DNA from: Paenibacillus urinalis
Lineage (GTDB): Bacteria > Bacillota > Bacilli > Paenibacillales > Paenibacillaceae
Length of the DNA stretch: 64,000 nt
Reading direction: 5' to 3'
Assembly (NCBI RefSeq): GCF_028747985.1
Contig: NZ_CP118108.1
Coordinates: forward strand, 1,741,501-1,805,500
In this document: in pieces, positions 26,917 through 36,328 of the stretch
Layout: every line of letters starts with the position of its first letter
Position numbering within the stretch: the first letter of the stretch is position 1
Made by a program: the position numbers and the translations under genes
The notes under the pieces: model-generated
What the model was told of the DNA's origin: nothing
The model's input: the letters and a program-made list of their open reading frames with translations, nothing else
The model's database searches: none

Positions 26917-28029
26917 ATGACAGCTACTAAAGGCCTTGAAGGTATCGTTGCAGCAACTTCCTCAATCAGTTCCATCGTTGACGGCGTTCTTACATATCGT
27001 GGTTATGATATCGATGACCTCGCTGCGAACGCTTGCTTTGAAGAAGTTGCTTACTTGCTGTGGTTCGGCAAGCTCCCTAACAAAACTGAGCTTGATCAAT
27101 TGAATAAGAGCTTCAGTGAATATGCACCGATTCCCGATGAACTGATCGCTCAGATCAAACTCTATCCGCGGGACTTGAATACAATGGCGGCTCTGCGTTC
27201 AGCGGTGTCTGCACTTGGGCTGTATGATGCTCAGGCAGAAGACGACTCTCAGGAAGCAAATGAGAATAAGGCAGTGAAGCTGCAAGCACAGCTTCCAACG
27301 ATTGTTGCAGCCATTGCTCGTATTCGTGAAGGCAAAGAGCCGATTGCGCCTAAACAAGGGGTATCCATCGCAGAGAATTTCCTTTACATGCTTACAGGAG
27401 AGGAGCCGAGTGAAACTGCAATCAAAGCACTGGATCAGGCCCTGGTTCTCCATGCGGATCATGAGCTGAACGCATCTACTTTTGCTGCCCGTGTAACCGT
27501 AGCTACCCTTTCTGACATCTACTCCGGAGTTACTTCTGCGATTGGTGCACTTAAGGGTCCTTTGCATGGCGGTGCGAACGAGGCTGTTATGAAGATGCTG
27601 AATGAAATCGGTTCCAAAGATAAGCTGGAAGCCTATATTCAGCAGAAGCTAGATAATCGTGAGAAGATTATGGGCTTTGGACACCGTGTATACAAGAACG
27701 GAGATCCTCGTGCGAAGCATCTGCAGAAGATGTCTCGTGAACTTGGTGAGCAGAATGAAAATACAGAGCTGTATGAAATGTCCGTTCGGATCGAAGAATT
27801 GATCACAGGCCAAAAAGGTCTGAGACCTAATGTGGATTTCTATTCTGCATCGGTTTATACACAGCTTGGTATTCAAAGAGATTTGTTTACTCCAATCTTC
27901 GCTATCAGTCGTGTATCTGGATGGACAGCACATATTTTGGAACAGCTGGCGGATAACCGTATTATTCGTCCACGCGCAGAATATACAGGACCGACAACCC
28001 AAAAGTACATTTCTATCGAAAATCGATAA
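26917..28029 (+). CDS. citZ: Citrate synthase
   Basis: Citrate synthase condenses oxaloacetate and acetyl-CoA at the entry of the TCA cycle. The 370-residue protein is the short Gram-positive type with GYDIDDLAANACFEEVAYLLW, the catalytic GPLHGGANEAVMKML and MGFGHRVYKNGDPRAK, and the Asp region DFYSASVY. AAGGAG 11 bases upstream suits ATG 26917, since the ATG at 26908 is too close to it. It heads a citZ-icd-mdh cluster; a cre-like site upstream suggests glucose repression. Confidence 0.95.
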   Translation: MTATKGLEGIVAATSSISSIVDGVLTYRGYDIDDLAANACFEEVAYLLWFGKLPNKTELDQLNKSFSEYAPIPDELIAQIKLYPRDLNTMAALRSAVSALGLYDAQAEDDSQEANENKAVKLQAQLPTIVAAIARIREGKEPIAPKQGVSIAENFLYMLTGEEPSETAIKALDQALVLHADHELNASTFAARVTVATLSDIYSGVTSAIGALKGPLHGGANEAVMKMLNEIGSKDKLEAYIQQKLDNREKIMGFGHRVYKNGDPRAKHLQKMSRELGEQNENTELYEMSVRIEELITGQKGLRPNVDFYSASVYTQLGIQRDLFTPIFAISRVSGWTAHILEQLADNRIIRPRAEYTGPTTQKYISIENR

Positions 28030-28087
28030 TTTTGATAGACTCTCTAGGGATTTTAATGAAGAAATATGTATAATAGAGTCATAGCAT

Positions 28088-28125
28088 CCTTGGGTAGCAG
28101 GAGAGGCTCTCTTGATTACCCAAGG
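28088..28125 (+). other. citZ-icd intergenic stem-loop
   Basis: CCTTGGGTA pairs with TACCCAAGG, with an inner GGAGAG/CTCTCT pairing. There is no T run after it, so an RNA-stability or processing element is more likely than a terminator. Confidence 0.5.
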
Positions 28126-28186
28126 CACTGCCATGCTTGTCAGCCTATCGAATACTACCCGCTAAATAACAAGGAGGATACTTACA

Positions 28187-29482
28187 ATGCCGAACTTTGA
28201 AAAATTCGCACTACCTACTGAGGGCGAACAAATTACAATTGACAATGGTTCACTTCAAGTACCTAACAATCCAATCATTCCTTTCATTGAGGGTGACGGG
28301 ACAGGCCGTGACATCTGGAAGGCATCGAAGCGTGTTCTGGATGCAGCAGTTGAGAAGGCATACAATGGCGAGAAGCAAATCGCTTGGTATGAAGTGTTTG
28401 CTGGTGAAAAAGCATTCAATACATACGGAGAGTGGCTGCCGGCTGATACGCTGGAAGCGATCCGTGAATATATCGTAGCTATTAAAGGGCCGCTTACAAC
28501 TCCAATTGGCGGTGGAATCCGTTCTCTGAACGTAGCTCTCCGTCAAGAGCTGGATTTGTATGTATGCTTGCGTCCTGTACGTTATTTCGACGGTGTACCT
28601 TCTCCAGTTAAACGTCCGGACCTCGTAGACATGGTCATCTTCCGTGAGAACACAGAAGACATCTATGCAGGAATCGAGTACAAAGAAGGATCTGAGGAAG
28701 TGAAGAAGGTTATTCAGTTCCTGCAGCAAGAGATGGGCGCGAACAAGATCCGTTTCCCTGAAACATCCGGTATCGGTATCAAGCCTGTATCCTCTGAAGG
28801 ATCCAAACGTCTTGTGCGTGCAGCAGTTGAATATGCAATCAATCATGGACGCAAGAGCGTAACTTTGGTTCATAAAGGCAACATTATGAAATTTACGGAA
28901 GGTGCCTTCAAGAACTGGGGTTATGAAGTAGCGGAAGCTGAATTTGGCGATAAAGTGTTCACTTGGGCACAATACGATGAAATTAAAGAAAAAGAAGGTA
29001 CAGATGCAGCGAATGCCGCTCAAAAAGCTGCTGAAGATGCAGGCAAGATCATTGTTAAGGATGCAATTGCCGATATCGCCCTTCAGCAAGTTCTGACTCG
29101 TCCTGCAGAATTTGATGTTATCGCAACACTGAACCTGAACGGTGACTATCTGTCTGATGCTCTAGCTGCACAAGTTGGTGGTATCGGTATCGCTCCAGGC
29201 GCGAACATCAACTATGTAACAGGTCATGCCATCTTCGAAGCGACGCATGGTACAGCACCGAAGTATGCAGACAAAGACGTAGTTAACCCGGGTTCTGTTA
29301 TCTTGTCCGGTGTTATGCTGCTTGAGCATTTGGGCTGGCAGGAAGCGGCTGACCTGATCTACAAAGGGATGGAAACGTCCATTAATAACAAGACCGTTAC
29401 CTATGACTTTGCTCGCTTAATGGAAGGCGCGACAGAAGTGAAATGCTCTGAGTTTGCAGACGAGATTATCAAAAACCTGTAG
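28187..29482 (+). CDS. icd: Isocitrate dehydrogenase (NADP+)
   Basis: Icd oxidises isocitrate to 2-oxoglutarate in the TCA cycle. The 431-residue protein has [15 protein letters not shown], the substrate serine loop [13 protein letters not shown], the acidic metal site [17 protein letters not shown] and the cofactor part [11 protein letters not shown]. The downstream NADP-specific Lys/Tyr residues fit the bacterial NADP type. AAGGAGG lies before the ATG. It is preceded by an intergenic stem-loop and followed by mdh after 15 bases. Confidence 0.96.
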   Translation: MPNFEKFALPTEGEQITIDNGSLQVPNNPIIPFIEGDGTGRDIWKASKRVLDAAVEKAYNGEKQIAWYEVFAGEKAFNTYGEWLPADTLEAIREYIVAIKGPLTTPIGGGIRSLNVALRQELDLYVCLRPVRYFDGVPSPVKRPDLVDMVIFRENTEDIYAGIEYKEGSEEVKKVIQFLQQEMGANKIRFPETSGIGIKPVSSEGSKRLVRAAVEYAINHGRKSVTLVHKGNIMKFTEGAFKNWGYEVAEAEFGDKVFTWAQYDEIKEKEGTDAANAAQKAAEDAGKIIVKDAIADIALQQVLTRPAEFDVIATLNLNGDYLSDALAAQVGGIGIAPGANINYVTGHAIFEATHGTAPKYADKDVVNPGSVILSGVMLLEHLGWQEAADLIYKGMETSINNKTVTYDFARLMEGATEVKCSEFADEIIKNL

Positions 29483-29497
29483 AGGAGAGCGGATACT

Positions 29498-30439
29498 GTG
29501 ACCATTCAGCGTAAAAAGATCACCGTGGTCGGCGCCGGTTTTACCGGTGCGACAACGGCACTTATGTTGGCTCAAAAAGAACTTGGTGACGTCGTGCTTA
29601 TAGATATTCCTCAGCTTGAGAATCCAACTAAGGGTAAAGCGCTTGATATGCTGGAAGCAAGTCCTGTTCAAGGATTTGACAGTAACATAACCGGTACATC
29701 CAACTACGAGGATGCCGAAGGTTCGGATATCGTCATTATTACGGCAGGGATTGCCCGTAAACCGGGCATGAGTCGTGATGATCTCGTAAATACGAATGCA
29801 GGCATCGTCAAATCTGTCTGTGAAAATGTGAAAAAATATTGTCCTGATTCGATCGTCATCATCCTGAGTAATCCGGTGGATGCAATGACCTATGCGGCGT
29901 ATCAGACACTGGGCTTTCCGAAGAACCGTGTCATAGGCCAGTCAGGGGTTCTTGACACGGCTCGTTATTGTACGTTCATCGCTCAGGAGCTGAATGTTTC
30001 TGTTGAAGATGTCCGTGGTTTCGTACTCGGCGGACATGGGGATGATATGGTTCCACTTGTACGTTATTCCAGTGTGGGAGGCATCCCCATTGATACGCTG
30101 ATTCCTCAGGATCGAATTGAGGCCATCGTCAAGCGGACTCGTGTAGGCGGGGGCGAAATTGTAAATCTCCTAGGAAACGGAAGTGCGTACTACGCACCGG
30201 CGGCTTCACTGGTTCAGATGACAGAAGCGATCCTGAAGGACAAGAAACGAATTATCCCTGTCATTGCATACCTCGAGGGAGAGTACGGATACAATGATTT
30301 ATTCCTTGGTGTACCGACCATTCTTGGCGGCAGTGGAATCGAGAAGATATTTGAGCTCGAGCTTACTAGCGATGAGAAGACAGCACTGGATCAATCAGCA
30401 GACTCCGTACGCAATGTAATTTCTGTGATCCATATCTGA
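29498..30439 (+). CDS. mdh: Malate dehydrogenase (LDH-like)
   Basis: Mdh interconverts malate and oxaloacetate with NAD. The 313-residue lactate-dehydrogenase-type protein begins with a Rossmann [10 protein letters not shown] motif. It then has the acidic DIPQLE that selects NAD, the active-site loop [15 protein letters not shown], and the catalytic His in [12 protein letters not shown]. The start is GTG 29498 after GAGGAGAG. It is the last gene of citZ-icd-mdh and ends at a terminator. Confidence 0.96.
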   Translation: MTIQRKKITVVGAGFTGATTALMLAQKELGDVVLIDIPQLENPTKGKALDMLEASPVQGFDSNITGTSNYEDAEGSDIVIITAGIARKPGMSRDDLVNTNAGIVKSVCENVKKYCPDSIVIILSNPVDAMTYAAYQTLGFPKNRVIGQSGVLDTARYCTFIAQELNVSVEDVRGFVLGGHGDDMVPLVRYSSVGGIPIDTLIPQDRIEAIVKRTRVGGGEIVNLLGNGSAYYAPAASLVQMTEAILKDKKRIIPVIAYLEGEYGYNDLFLGVPTILGGSGIEKIFELELTSDEKTALDQSADSVRNVISVIHI

Positions 30440-30478
30440 GTTCAGATGTTGATTATGAAAAATCCGTGAATTATGATA

Positions 30479-30514
30479 GGAAACCCTTTAATTATTTGAG
30501 GGTTTCCTTTTCTT
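30479..30514 (+). terminator. mdh terminator
   Basis: GGAAACCCT pairs with AGGGTTTCC and is followed by TTTTC. Confidence 0.85.
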
Positions 30515-30652
30515 TATCCTCGCCTATCAAGTATAATTTGGAAGAGTATTACCTGTACATATTCCTTATGGGAATAGACTGATTACAGCATTATTCTAAT
30601 GGGTAATATGATGATATTGTTTTCAATTTGAAGAAAGGAGAGATCAACGAAT

Positions 30653-31072
30653 ATGGGTGCTATTATGTATTTTGTACACATTCTTGGAGCTGTTTCAGTC
30701 GGCTTCTATCTGTTACTTCCTTTTGTCGTTGCGGCAATCAGCAAATTGTCGGTACCCGCACAAGAGGGCAGTATTGCAGCTGTAAGAACCTTTAACCGTA
30801 TCGCTCAATACGGCTTGATCATTCAATTGCTGTCCGGCGGATATATTATGTCTCAAGGAGAGTATGGCGTTTCCTGGATGATTCTTGTTGTTGTTATTTT
30901 CCTTGCTATGCTGGCGATTGCAGGTATTATGGGGAAATCTCTACGTCTGGGTATTGCAGGTATTCAAGAGAAGAGAGACATCAGTAGTGAAAAAGGAAAG
31001 CTGCGCACATTTAGTATCATTCTGGCAGTGCTTCTATTGGTCATGCTGTGGATTATGGTTAATCCTTGGTAA
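30653..31072 (+). CDS. Four-helix membrane protein of unknown function
   Basis: The 139-residue protein is almost wholly hydrophobic, with four predicted membrane segments (about residues 5-28, 47-66, 74-96 and 115-136). A basic loop (EKRDISSEKGKLR) lies before the last helix. The layout resembles small DUF2269-like membrane proteins, but I cannot assign it. AAAGGAGAG precedes the ATG. It stands alone between two terminators. Confidence 0.7.
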   Translation: MGAIMYFVHILGAVSVGFYLLLPFVVAAISKLSVPAQEGSIAAVRTFNRIAQYGLIIQLLSGGYIMSQGEYGVSWMILVVVIFLAMLAIAGIMGKSLRLGIAGIQEKRDISSEKGKLRTFSIILAVLLLVMLWIMVNPW

Positions 31073-31101
31073 ACTAAAGATACATAATAATGTATTAACG
31101 G

Positions 31102-31146
31102 AGACAATGGTTATTTGCATATAAGCAAACGACCATTGTCTTTTTG
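31102..31146 (+). terminator. Intrinsic terminator
   Basis: AGACAATGGT and ACCATTGTCT arms with inner TTTGC/GCAAA pairing are followed by TTTTTG. Confidence 0.85.
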
Positions 31147-31196
31147 TGCTTCCGATTTTTTCATCGATTTAAGAACGAGAATTAATCATTCGAATT

Positions 31197-31221
31197 GTTT
31201 GATCCTATGAAGAGAGGGTAA
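31197..31221 (+). promoter_or_regulatory. Sigma-B-like promoter motif before SDR gene
   Basis: GTTTGA at 31197-31202 and GGGTAA at 31216-31221 are 13 bases apart, close to the sigma-B pattern GTTTAA-N12/14-GGGTAT. Homologous SDR genes are general-stress genes in Bacillus. Whether this organism has sigma-B is not visible here. Confidence 0.3.
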
Positions 31222-31354
31222 ATCCATATTGAGTAGGATGAGATATTTATTGAGTATGGGCTGTCACTGAATCGTTAGGAATAATGAGGAGGGGAACAGC
31301 CATCCTAAACCTGTTAATGAAATGAAAATTGACGTTCGAAAGGAGAAATCAGAA

Positions 31355-32221
31355 ATGGGACAGAATCAAGTGAATCAAACTTTGCCTCCACAGCATCAGA
31401 ATCAGCAGCCGGGAATCGAATCGGAAATGTTTCCTAGACCGGAATTCGAATCTGAACAATACAAGGCAGCAGGGAAGCTCACAGGGAAGACAGCGCTTAT
31501 CACAGGCGGTGACAGCGGTATAGGCCGTGCTGTGGCAGTGACTTTTGCCAAGGAAGGTGCCGATGTAGCCATCGTATATTTGAATGAACACGGTGATGCA
31601 GAGGAAACGAAGCGCCAGGTTGAGCAGGAAGGCAGAAAGTGTATCCTGATCGCTGGAGATGTAGGTGATCCGGCCTTCTGCCAGCAAGCGGTACAGCAAA
31701 CGGTAGAGGAATTGGGACAACTGAATGTATTAGTCAATAATGCAGCTGAACAGCATCCTCAGCAAAGCTTTGAGGATATTACGGATGAACAGCTTGAGAA
31801 GACATTCCGTACCAACATCTTCAGCATGTTCTATTTGACTAGAGCGGCAATGCCTCACTTAAAAGGTGGGAGTTCAATTATCAATACGACCTCAATCACG
31901 GCATATCGCGGCAGCCCGACACTCATAGACTATTCCTCGACGAAGGGAGCCATCACTTCCTTCACACGTTCCTTATCTATGCATTTGGCAGAGAAAGGAA
32001 TTCGAGTCAATGCCGTTGCTCCAGGACCAATCTGGACTCCGCTTATTCCGGCTACCTTTGATGAGCAGAAGGTAAGTGAATTTGGAGCAACTCAGCCGAT
32101 GAAGCGTCCAGGTCAGCCGGAAGAATTGGCACCTGCATATGTATATTTAGCAACCAGCGACTCTTCTTATGTAACAGGCCAAGTTATCCATGTAAATGGC
32201 GGCGAAGTGGTCAACGGTTAA
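31355..32221 (+). CDS. Short-chain dehydrogenase, YdaD/YhxC-like
   Basis: The 288-residue protein is a classical SDR oxidoreductase with a Gln/Pro-rich N-terminal extension of about 40 residues, as in stress-induced YdaD/YhxC-type proteins. The cofactor motif is TGGDSGIGRA, then NNAA, the catalytic Ser in NTTSITAY and the YSSTK active-site Tyr/Lys (DYSSTKGAI). The PG motif AVAPGPIWTPL follows. The substrate is unknown. AAAGGAG nine bases upstream of ATG 31355 favours it over the longer frame at 31322. The leader contains a GGCTGT/ACAGCC hairpin and a sigma-B-like promoter. Confidence 0.88.
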   Translation: MGQNQVNQTLPPQHQNQQPGIESEMFPRPEFESEQYKAAGKLTGKTALITGGDSGIGRAVAVTFAKEGADVAIVYLNEHGDAEETKRQVEQEGRKCILIAGDVGDPAFCQQAVQQTVEELGQLNVLVNNAAEQHPQQSFEDITDEQLEKTFRTNIFSMFYLTRAAMPHLKGGSSIINTTSITAYRGSPTLIDYSSTKGAITSFTRSLSMHLAEKGIRVNAVAPGPIWTPLIPATFDEQKVSEFGATQPMKRPGQPEELAPAYVYLATSDSSYVTGQVIHVNGGEVVNG

Positions 32222-32237
32222 TAGGTTTCTAATACGT

Positions 32238-32280
32238 AAAGCTCTGTACAGTATAAATACACTGTACAGAGCTTTTTTTG
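32238..32280 (+). terminator. SDR gene terminator
   Basis: The near-perfect arms AAGCTCTGTACAGT and ACTGTACAGAGC are followed by TTTTTTT. Confidence 0.9.
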
Positions 32281-32399
32281 TATTCTTATATTCAATTAGA
32301 TTTTACATAAAGAACGAAAATGAGCTGGTAATCTATGATATGATCAATTAAAACTGAACATGAATTTACATAAGTTACATAGAGAGGATCTGTTGCAGC

Positions 32400-33374
32400 A
32401 TGAGGCTACTGTCACTGCGCTTTACTGCAGGTTTTGAAAAATACATGTTTATCATTATGCCGCTAACATTATTACTAGGCGTTATGCTGTCGGACCAGCT
32501 GATATCCTATGTATCATGGGCTCCTTACCTGTTTGGCTACGTTACTTTTGTTATGGCCATTGGGTGTGGTGTTCGTCACTTGAAGAAGGTGGTACAGCGC
32601 CCGGCCGTCATGGTTGTTACACTATTGCTGTCACATGTGCTGGCTCCTTTGATAGCCTATTTTATGGGCACATTGTTATTTGGTGCTTCATCGGGGTATA
32701 CAATTGGACTCGTTCTATTTACGATCATACCTCTTGGTGTATCCTCGGTCTTGTGGGTGTCAATGTCTTATGGAAGTGTGCCTCTGATGCTTGCGATGGT
32801 CGTGCTGGATTCAGCTCTAAGTCCACTGGTTGTTCCAGGTCTGATCGAGTTGTTTTTTGGAGCAGAGGTTCAATTTGATACGCTTAGTTTGATCAAGGAT
32901 TTGATGCTCATTATTGTGGTGCCGACGATTTTGGGTGTCATTGTATATGAACTGTCTAAAGGAAAATTTAAAGAATGGTCCGCCCCGATTACTGCTCCAA
33001 TATCCAAATTTTGCTTTATGGCCGTTGTTCTGCTCAACGCGGCAGCTATTGCACCTCATGTGCGCAGTTTAGATTCAAGTGTAATCATGGCGATCATATC
33101 CATTACGTTTATCGTTGCTCTGTGCTACATCATCGGTTTTGCCGGCTCCTTCTTATTGCCCTATGTTTCCCGGGAAATAAGCGTAACGATGTCTTATGCC
33201 TCTGGTATGCGGAATATATCACTCGGTCTTGTACTCGCTATGGGTTATTTTTCACCGGAAGCAGCCATACCTGTAGTACTCGGCATCTTAATTCAACAGC
33301 CCTTAGCCACGGTGCAGCATGCTGTACTCAAGCGTTTTGCTCCTGTGAAAGACAAGCGTCTTGCTGCGAGGTGA
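32400..33374 (+). CDS. BASS family transporter (bile acid:Na+ symporter-like)
   Basis: The 324-residue protein has about ten hydrophobic segments and matches the bile acid:sodium symporter (BASS/YocS) family. Visible family features are FVMAIGCGVRHLKKVVQRP, the discontinuous-helix proline glycine region TIIPLGVSS, and SYASGMRNISLGLVLA near the C terminus. Substrates of bacterial members vary (organic acids, bile-acid-like molecules). GAGAGGAT lies upstream of the ATG. No partner gene is adjacent; a 217-base gap without recognised features separates it from phoR. Confidence 0.82.
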   Translation: MRLLSLRFTAGFEKYMFIIMPLTLLLGVMLSDQLISYVSWAPYLFGYVTFVMAIGCGVRHLKKVVQRPAVMVVTLLLSHVLAPLIAYFMGTLLFGASSGYTIGLVLFTIIPLGVSSVLWVSMSYGSVPLMLAMVVLDSALSPLVVPGLIELFFGAEVQFDTLSLIKDLMLIIVVPTILGVIVYELSKGKFKEWSAPITAPISKFCFMAVVLLNAAAIAPHVRSLDSSVIMAIISITFIVALCYIIGFAGSFLLPYVSREISVTMSYASGMRNISLGLVLAMGYFSPEAAIPVVLGILIQQPLATVQHAVLKRFAPVKDKRLAAR

Positions 33375-33591
33375 CATAGGTTCTTATATTGGAAGTAAAT
33401 ATTAGTGTGGAACTTAATTATAGGGGGAAGCACATTGTAAATGTTCAGTCCCCATTAATTTAGCCAATGGATGAATATCTATGGGCTTTCTATACACAAG
33501 ATTAATTATTATTATACGAATCAATTCGTCTTATTGAAGCAGCTAAAGGTAATATGAAATTGATTCATACAAAGGATGATTACTAGCATTT

Positions 33592-35409
33592 ATGAAAAAT
33601 TTTCGATTCAGACTCACAATGATCATCATGGTGCTGATTGGACTCTCTGTACTGTCCTCTGGTTTGGCTTTGGGTCAAGTATTTAAAGACCTGCATATCC
33701 AATCTCAGGAAGAAAATATGGTTAGAGAGATTAATCTGCTTCATTCTACATTTGACTTTAAAGACACTTCACTAGACAAGAATGAAGTCGTTGCATACTA
33801 CACGCAGCAGGCCGAGTTACTGGAGCGCTTAACCGACTCCCGAACGACGTTCATTTTGAAGGATGGAACCGTTATTGGAGATTCAGAGTATGCTGCTGAC
33901 GAGATGGACAATCATCTTAATCGTGAAGAGATACAAACAGCGAATGATCATGATTCACCTTACGGCCGTTCCATCAGGACGAGTGATACACTGTCACAAA
34001 AAATGCTGTATGTTGCACTGCCAGTCACATCCCCTGACCAACATTTTGATGGATACATCCGACTATCCCTAAGCTTGGACTCGGTTGATGAAGGACTTGC
34101 AAGAGGCTGGTATTTAATGGGGTTAACACTTCTTGCCCTTTATATCATTGCGGCGATCGTCTGTTACAGAGTAGCTAGAGGCTTAACGCAGCCAATTGAG
34201 CATATAACCAAAGTAGCGAATCAGATTTCGAATCTTGATTACGATGCGAGAGTCAAATTTACCCGGAATGATGAGATAGGACAGCTAGGGAATGCCATTA
34301 ATGGAATGGCTGACAGCCTGCAGGCCCAGCTGAAGTTGATTCGTGACAATGAGGATTTGGTGCAGAGTGTGATGACCAACATGGCTGGCGGTATTTTGAT
34401 GATTGATGCGAATCAGAATATTGCGGTGCTGAACAGAGAGAGCCATCGCATGCTGGGGCTGCATCCCGATCGTGTAACCGGAAAGCCGTACCATGAATTA
34501 AAACGTCACTATGAACTGACGAAGATTGTGGAGACAAGCATTTTGCAGCGAAGTAAAGTGCATGACGAAGTGCGAATCTACAGCCCGGACGAAATTATCG
34601 TTCGCATTGACGGTGTACCGATGTATGAGAATGATGGAAGCTATCGGGGAATGCTCTTCCTGCTTCAGGATATTACAGCCATTCGCAGACTGGAGAACAT
34701 GCGCAGCGAATTTGTCGCGAATGTATCTCATGAGCTGAAGACGCCGGTTGCCGCTGTTAAAGGTTTTGCGGAGACGCTGCTGAGCGGGGGAGTTAGAGAT
34801 GAAGAAACAACAAGGTCCTTCCTGCAGATTATCTATGATGAAGGGGACAGGCTGAATCGCTTAATAAGTGACATATTGGATCTGTCTAAGATTGAATCAA
34901 AGCGAGCGACACTGGATTGCTCACCTGTACATCTCATGCCTTTTTTTGAAATGATAACAGGAACACTGGGCAATGCCGCAGAGAAGAAGCAGATTCGATT
35001 AATTCTGGATGTGCCGGAAGAATTGTTCATCGAAGCAGATGAGGATAAATTGAAGCAAATCTTCTTGAATCTGGTCAGCAACGGAATTAATTATACTCTG
35101 GATGGCGGCAGGGTTAAGATTACAGCTCAGATCAGCAAGGATGAGGAGCATATCATCTTCCAGGTGAGTGATACAGGTATAGGTATTCCGAAAAGTGATC
35201 TGCCTCGCGTATTCGAACGTTTTTATCGGGTGGACAAAGGCAGGTCCCGTAATTCGGGCGGAACAGGGCTTGGTCTCTCCATTGTGAAGCACTTGGTGGA
35301 GCTTCATCATGGACAGCTCGCTGTCGAGAGTGAGCTTGGAACGGGGACCACCTTTACCGTAACTCTGCCTATGCTGCAGGATTCTGTCGAAGAAGCAGAG
35401 GAAGATTAA
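33592..35409 (+). CDS. phoR: Phosphate-type sensor histidine kinase PhoR
   Basis: The 605-residue kinase has two membrane segments (about residues 10-28 and 172-192) around an extracytoplasmic domain. A HAMP domain, a PAS domain (MAGGILMIDANQNIAVLNRE), HisKA (FVANVSHELKTPVAAVKGF, His380) and an HATPase domain with N box (NLVSNGINYT), GTGLGLSIVKHL and DTGIGIP follow. Layout and neighbours (phoP, pstB, phoU) support PhoR, which senses phosphate starvation and phosphorylates PhoP. It precedes phoP, whereas in B. subtilis phoP comes first. ATG 33592 has AAAGGATG at a rather long distance. Confidence 0.88.
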   Translation: MKNFRFRLTMIIMVLIGLSVLSSGLALGQVFKDLHIQSQEENMVREINLLHSTFDFKDTSLDKNEVVAYYTQQAELLERLTDSRTTFILKDGTVIGDSEYAADEMDNHLNREEIQTANDHDSPYGRSIRTSDTLSQKMLYVALPVTSPDQHFDGYIRLSLSLDSVDEGLARGWYLMGLTLLALYIIAAIVCYRVARGLTQPIEHITKVANQISNLDYDARVKFTRNDEIGQLGNAINGMADSLQAQLKLIRDNEDLVQSVMTNMAGGILMIDANQNIAVLNRESHRMLGLHPDRVTGKPYHELKRHYELTKIVETSILQRSKVHDEVRIYSPDEIIVRIDGVPMYENDGSYRGMLFLLQDITAIRRLENMRSEFVANVSHELKTPVAAVKGFAETLLSGGVRDEETTRSFLQIIYDEGDRLNRLISDILDLSKIESKRATLDCSPVHLMPFFEMITGTLGNAAEKKQIRLILDVPEELFIEADEDKLKQIFLNLVSNGINYTLDGGRVKITAQISKDEEHIIFQVSDTGIGIPKSDLPRVFERFYRVDKGRSRNSGGTGLGLSIVKHLVELHHGQLAVESELGTGTTFTVTLPMLQDSVEEAEED

Positions 35410-35424
35410 GCATCAGGTCGTATT

Positions 35425-35456
35425 TTTACACAACGATAACAAAAGAGTGCTATGAT
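35425..35456 (+). promoter_or_regulatory. Pho box and promoter before phoP
   Basis: TTTACA (35425-35430) and ATAACA (35436-35441) repeat at an 11-base interval, as in PhoP boxes (TT(A/T/C)ACA-N5). TATGAT at 35451-35456 is a suitable -10. It suggests autoregulation of phoP independent of phoR readthrough. Confidence 0.5.
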
Positions 35457-35496
35457 ATGAGCAGATTTAACATAAAGAAAGCAGGGGATATATACG

Positions 35497-36219
35497 ATGG
35501 CACAACGATTGCTTGTTATAGAAGATGAACCTACACTTGCTAGATTGCTTTCCTACAATCTTACCCAAGAGGGCCATGACGTGACGGTGGAGGATCATGG
35601 TTCCGCTGGTTACAATAGAGCTTCTTCACAAGAATTTGATCTCATACTGCTTGATTTAATGCTGCCAGGGATGAACGGATTAGAGATACTCAGTAAATTA
35701 AGATCCTCGGGTGTGAAGACACCCGTTATTATTCTGACGGCCAAGAACGGTGAGAATGAAGTCGTTCAGGGTCTTAAGCTCGGAGCTGATGATTATATAA
35801 CGAAGCCATTCGGGGTATCCGAACTCTTAGCTCGCGTAGATGCCGTGCTCAGAAGAGTTACCGGTGTTGAAGAGACACGCACAGTCGAGAAGGAAGATGA
35901 TTCCCGTATTGTTCTTGGTGAGCTGGAGATTTATCCGGAGAAATATGAAGTCCTCCTGAGCGGACAATCCATCAACTTGCGGCCAAAAGAGTTTGAGGTG
36001 CTGTTATATCTGGCCAAGAAGCCGGGTGTAGTCCTCACTCGGGATGATTTGATGAATGCGGTATGGGGGTTTGATTATATCGGAGGTCAGCGTACCGTGG
36101 ATGTCCATGTCAGCTCTCTTCGCAAGAAGCTTGAACTGGACCCGGAGACGGTGCATATCGATTCAATTCGCGGTGTAGGGTACAAGCTTGTTGCCGGGAA
36201 GAAAAAAGTGCATCAATAA
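35497..36219 (+). CDS. phoP: Response regulator PhoP (OmpR family)
   Basis: This 240-residue response regulator has a receiver domain with acidic Glu9/Asp10, phosphoacceptor Asp53 (LLDLMLPG) and the conserved Lys in YITKPFG. It is followed by a winged-helix DNA-binding domain ending DVHVSSLRKKLE and RGVGYKL. With PhoR it would control the Pho regulon by binding TT(A/T/C)ACA repeats. It lies 87 bases after phoR and has its own candidate Pho-box promoter. AAGCAGGGG precedes the ATG. Confidence 0.9.
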   Translation: MAQRLLVIEDEPTLARLLSYNLTQEGHDVTVEDHGSAGYNRASSQEFDLILLDLMLPGMNGLEILSKLRSSGVKTPVIILTAKNGENEVVQGLKLGADDYITKPFGVSELLARVDAVLRRVTGVEETRTVEKEDDSRIVLGELEIYPEKYEVLLSGQSINLRPKEFEVLLYLAKKPGVVLTRDDLMNAVWGFDYIGGQRTVDVHVSSLRKKLELDPETVHIDSIRGVGYKLVAGKKKVHQ

Positions 36220-36239
36220 AATAAATCACAACATTTAAT

Positions 36240-36256
36240 TTTACATTCCCTTTACA
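36240..36256 (+). promoter_or_regulatory. Pho box before CBS/chemoreceptor-like gene
   Basis: Two perfect TTTACA repeats (36240-36245 and 36251-36256) are spaced by five bases, the minimal PhoP box. The next start is at 36329. Confidence 0.5.
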
Positions 36257-36328
36257 AAATACAAGATCATCCTTCATCACATTTATATAAAATGAGCCTT
36301 TAGAACTAATTCTAAAGGGGTAGTTACG

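Noticed and set aside
28250..29089. 279-codon minus-strand frame inside icd
   Set aside because: It is a shadow caused by the biased codon use of icd, with Cys/Phe-rich nonsense composition.
32516..33379. Two plus-strand frames inside the BASS transporter gene
   Set aside because: They lie wholly within a clear membrane-protein gene in another frame and have no family features.
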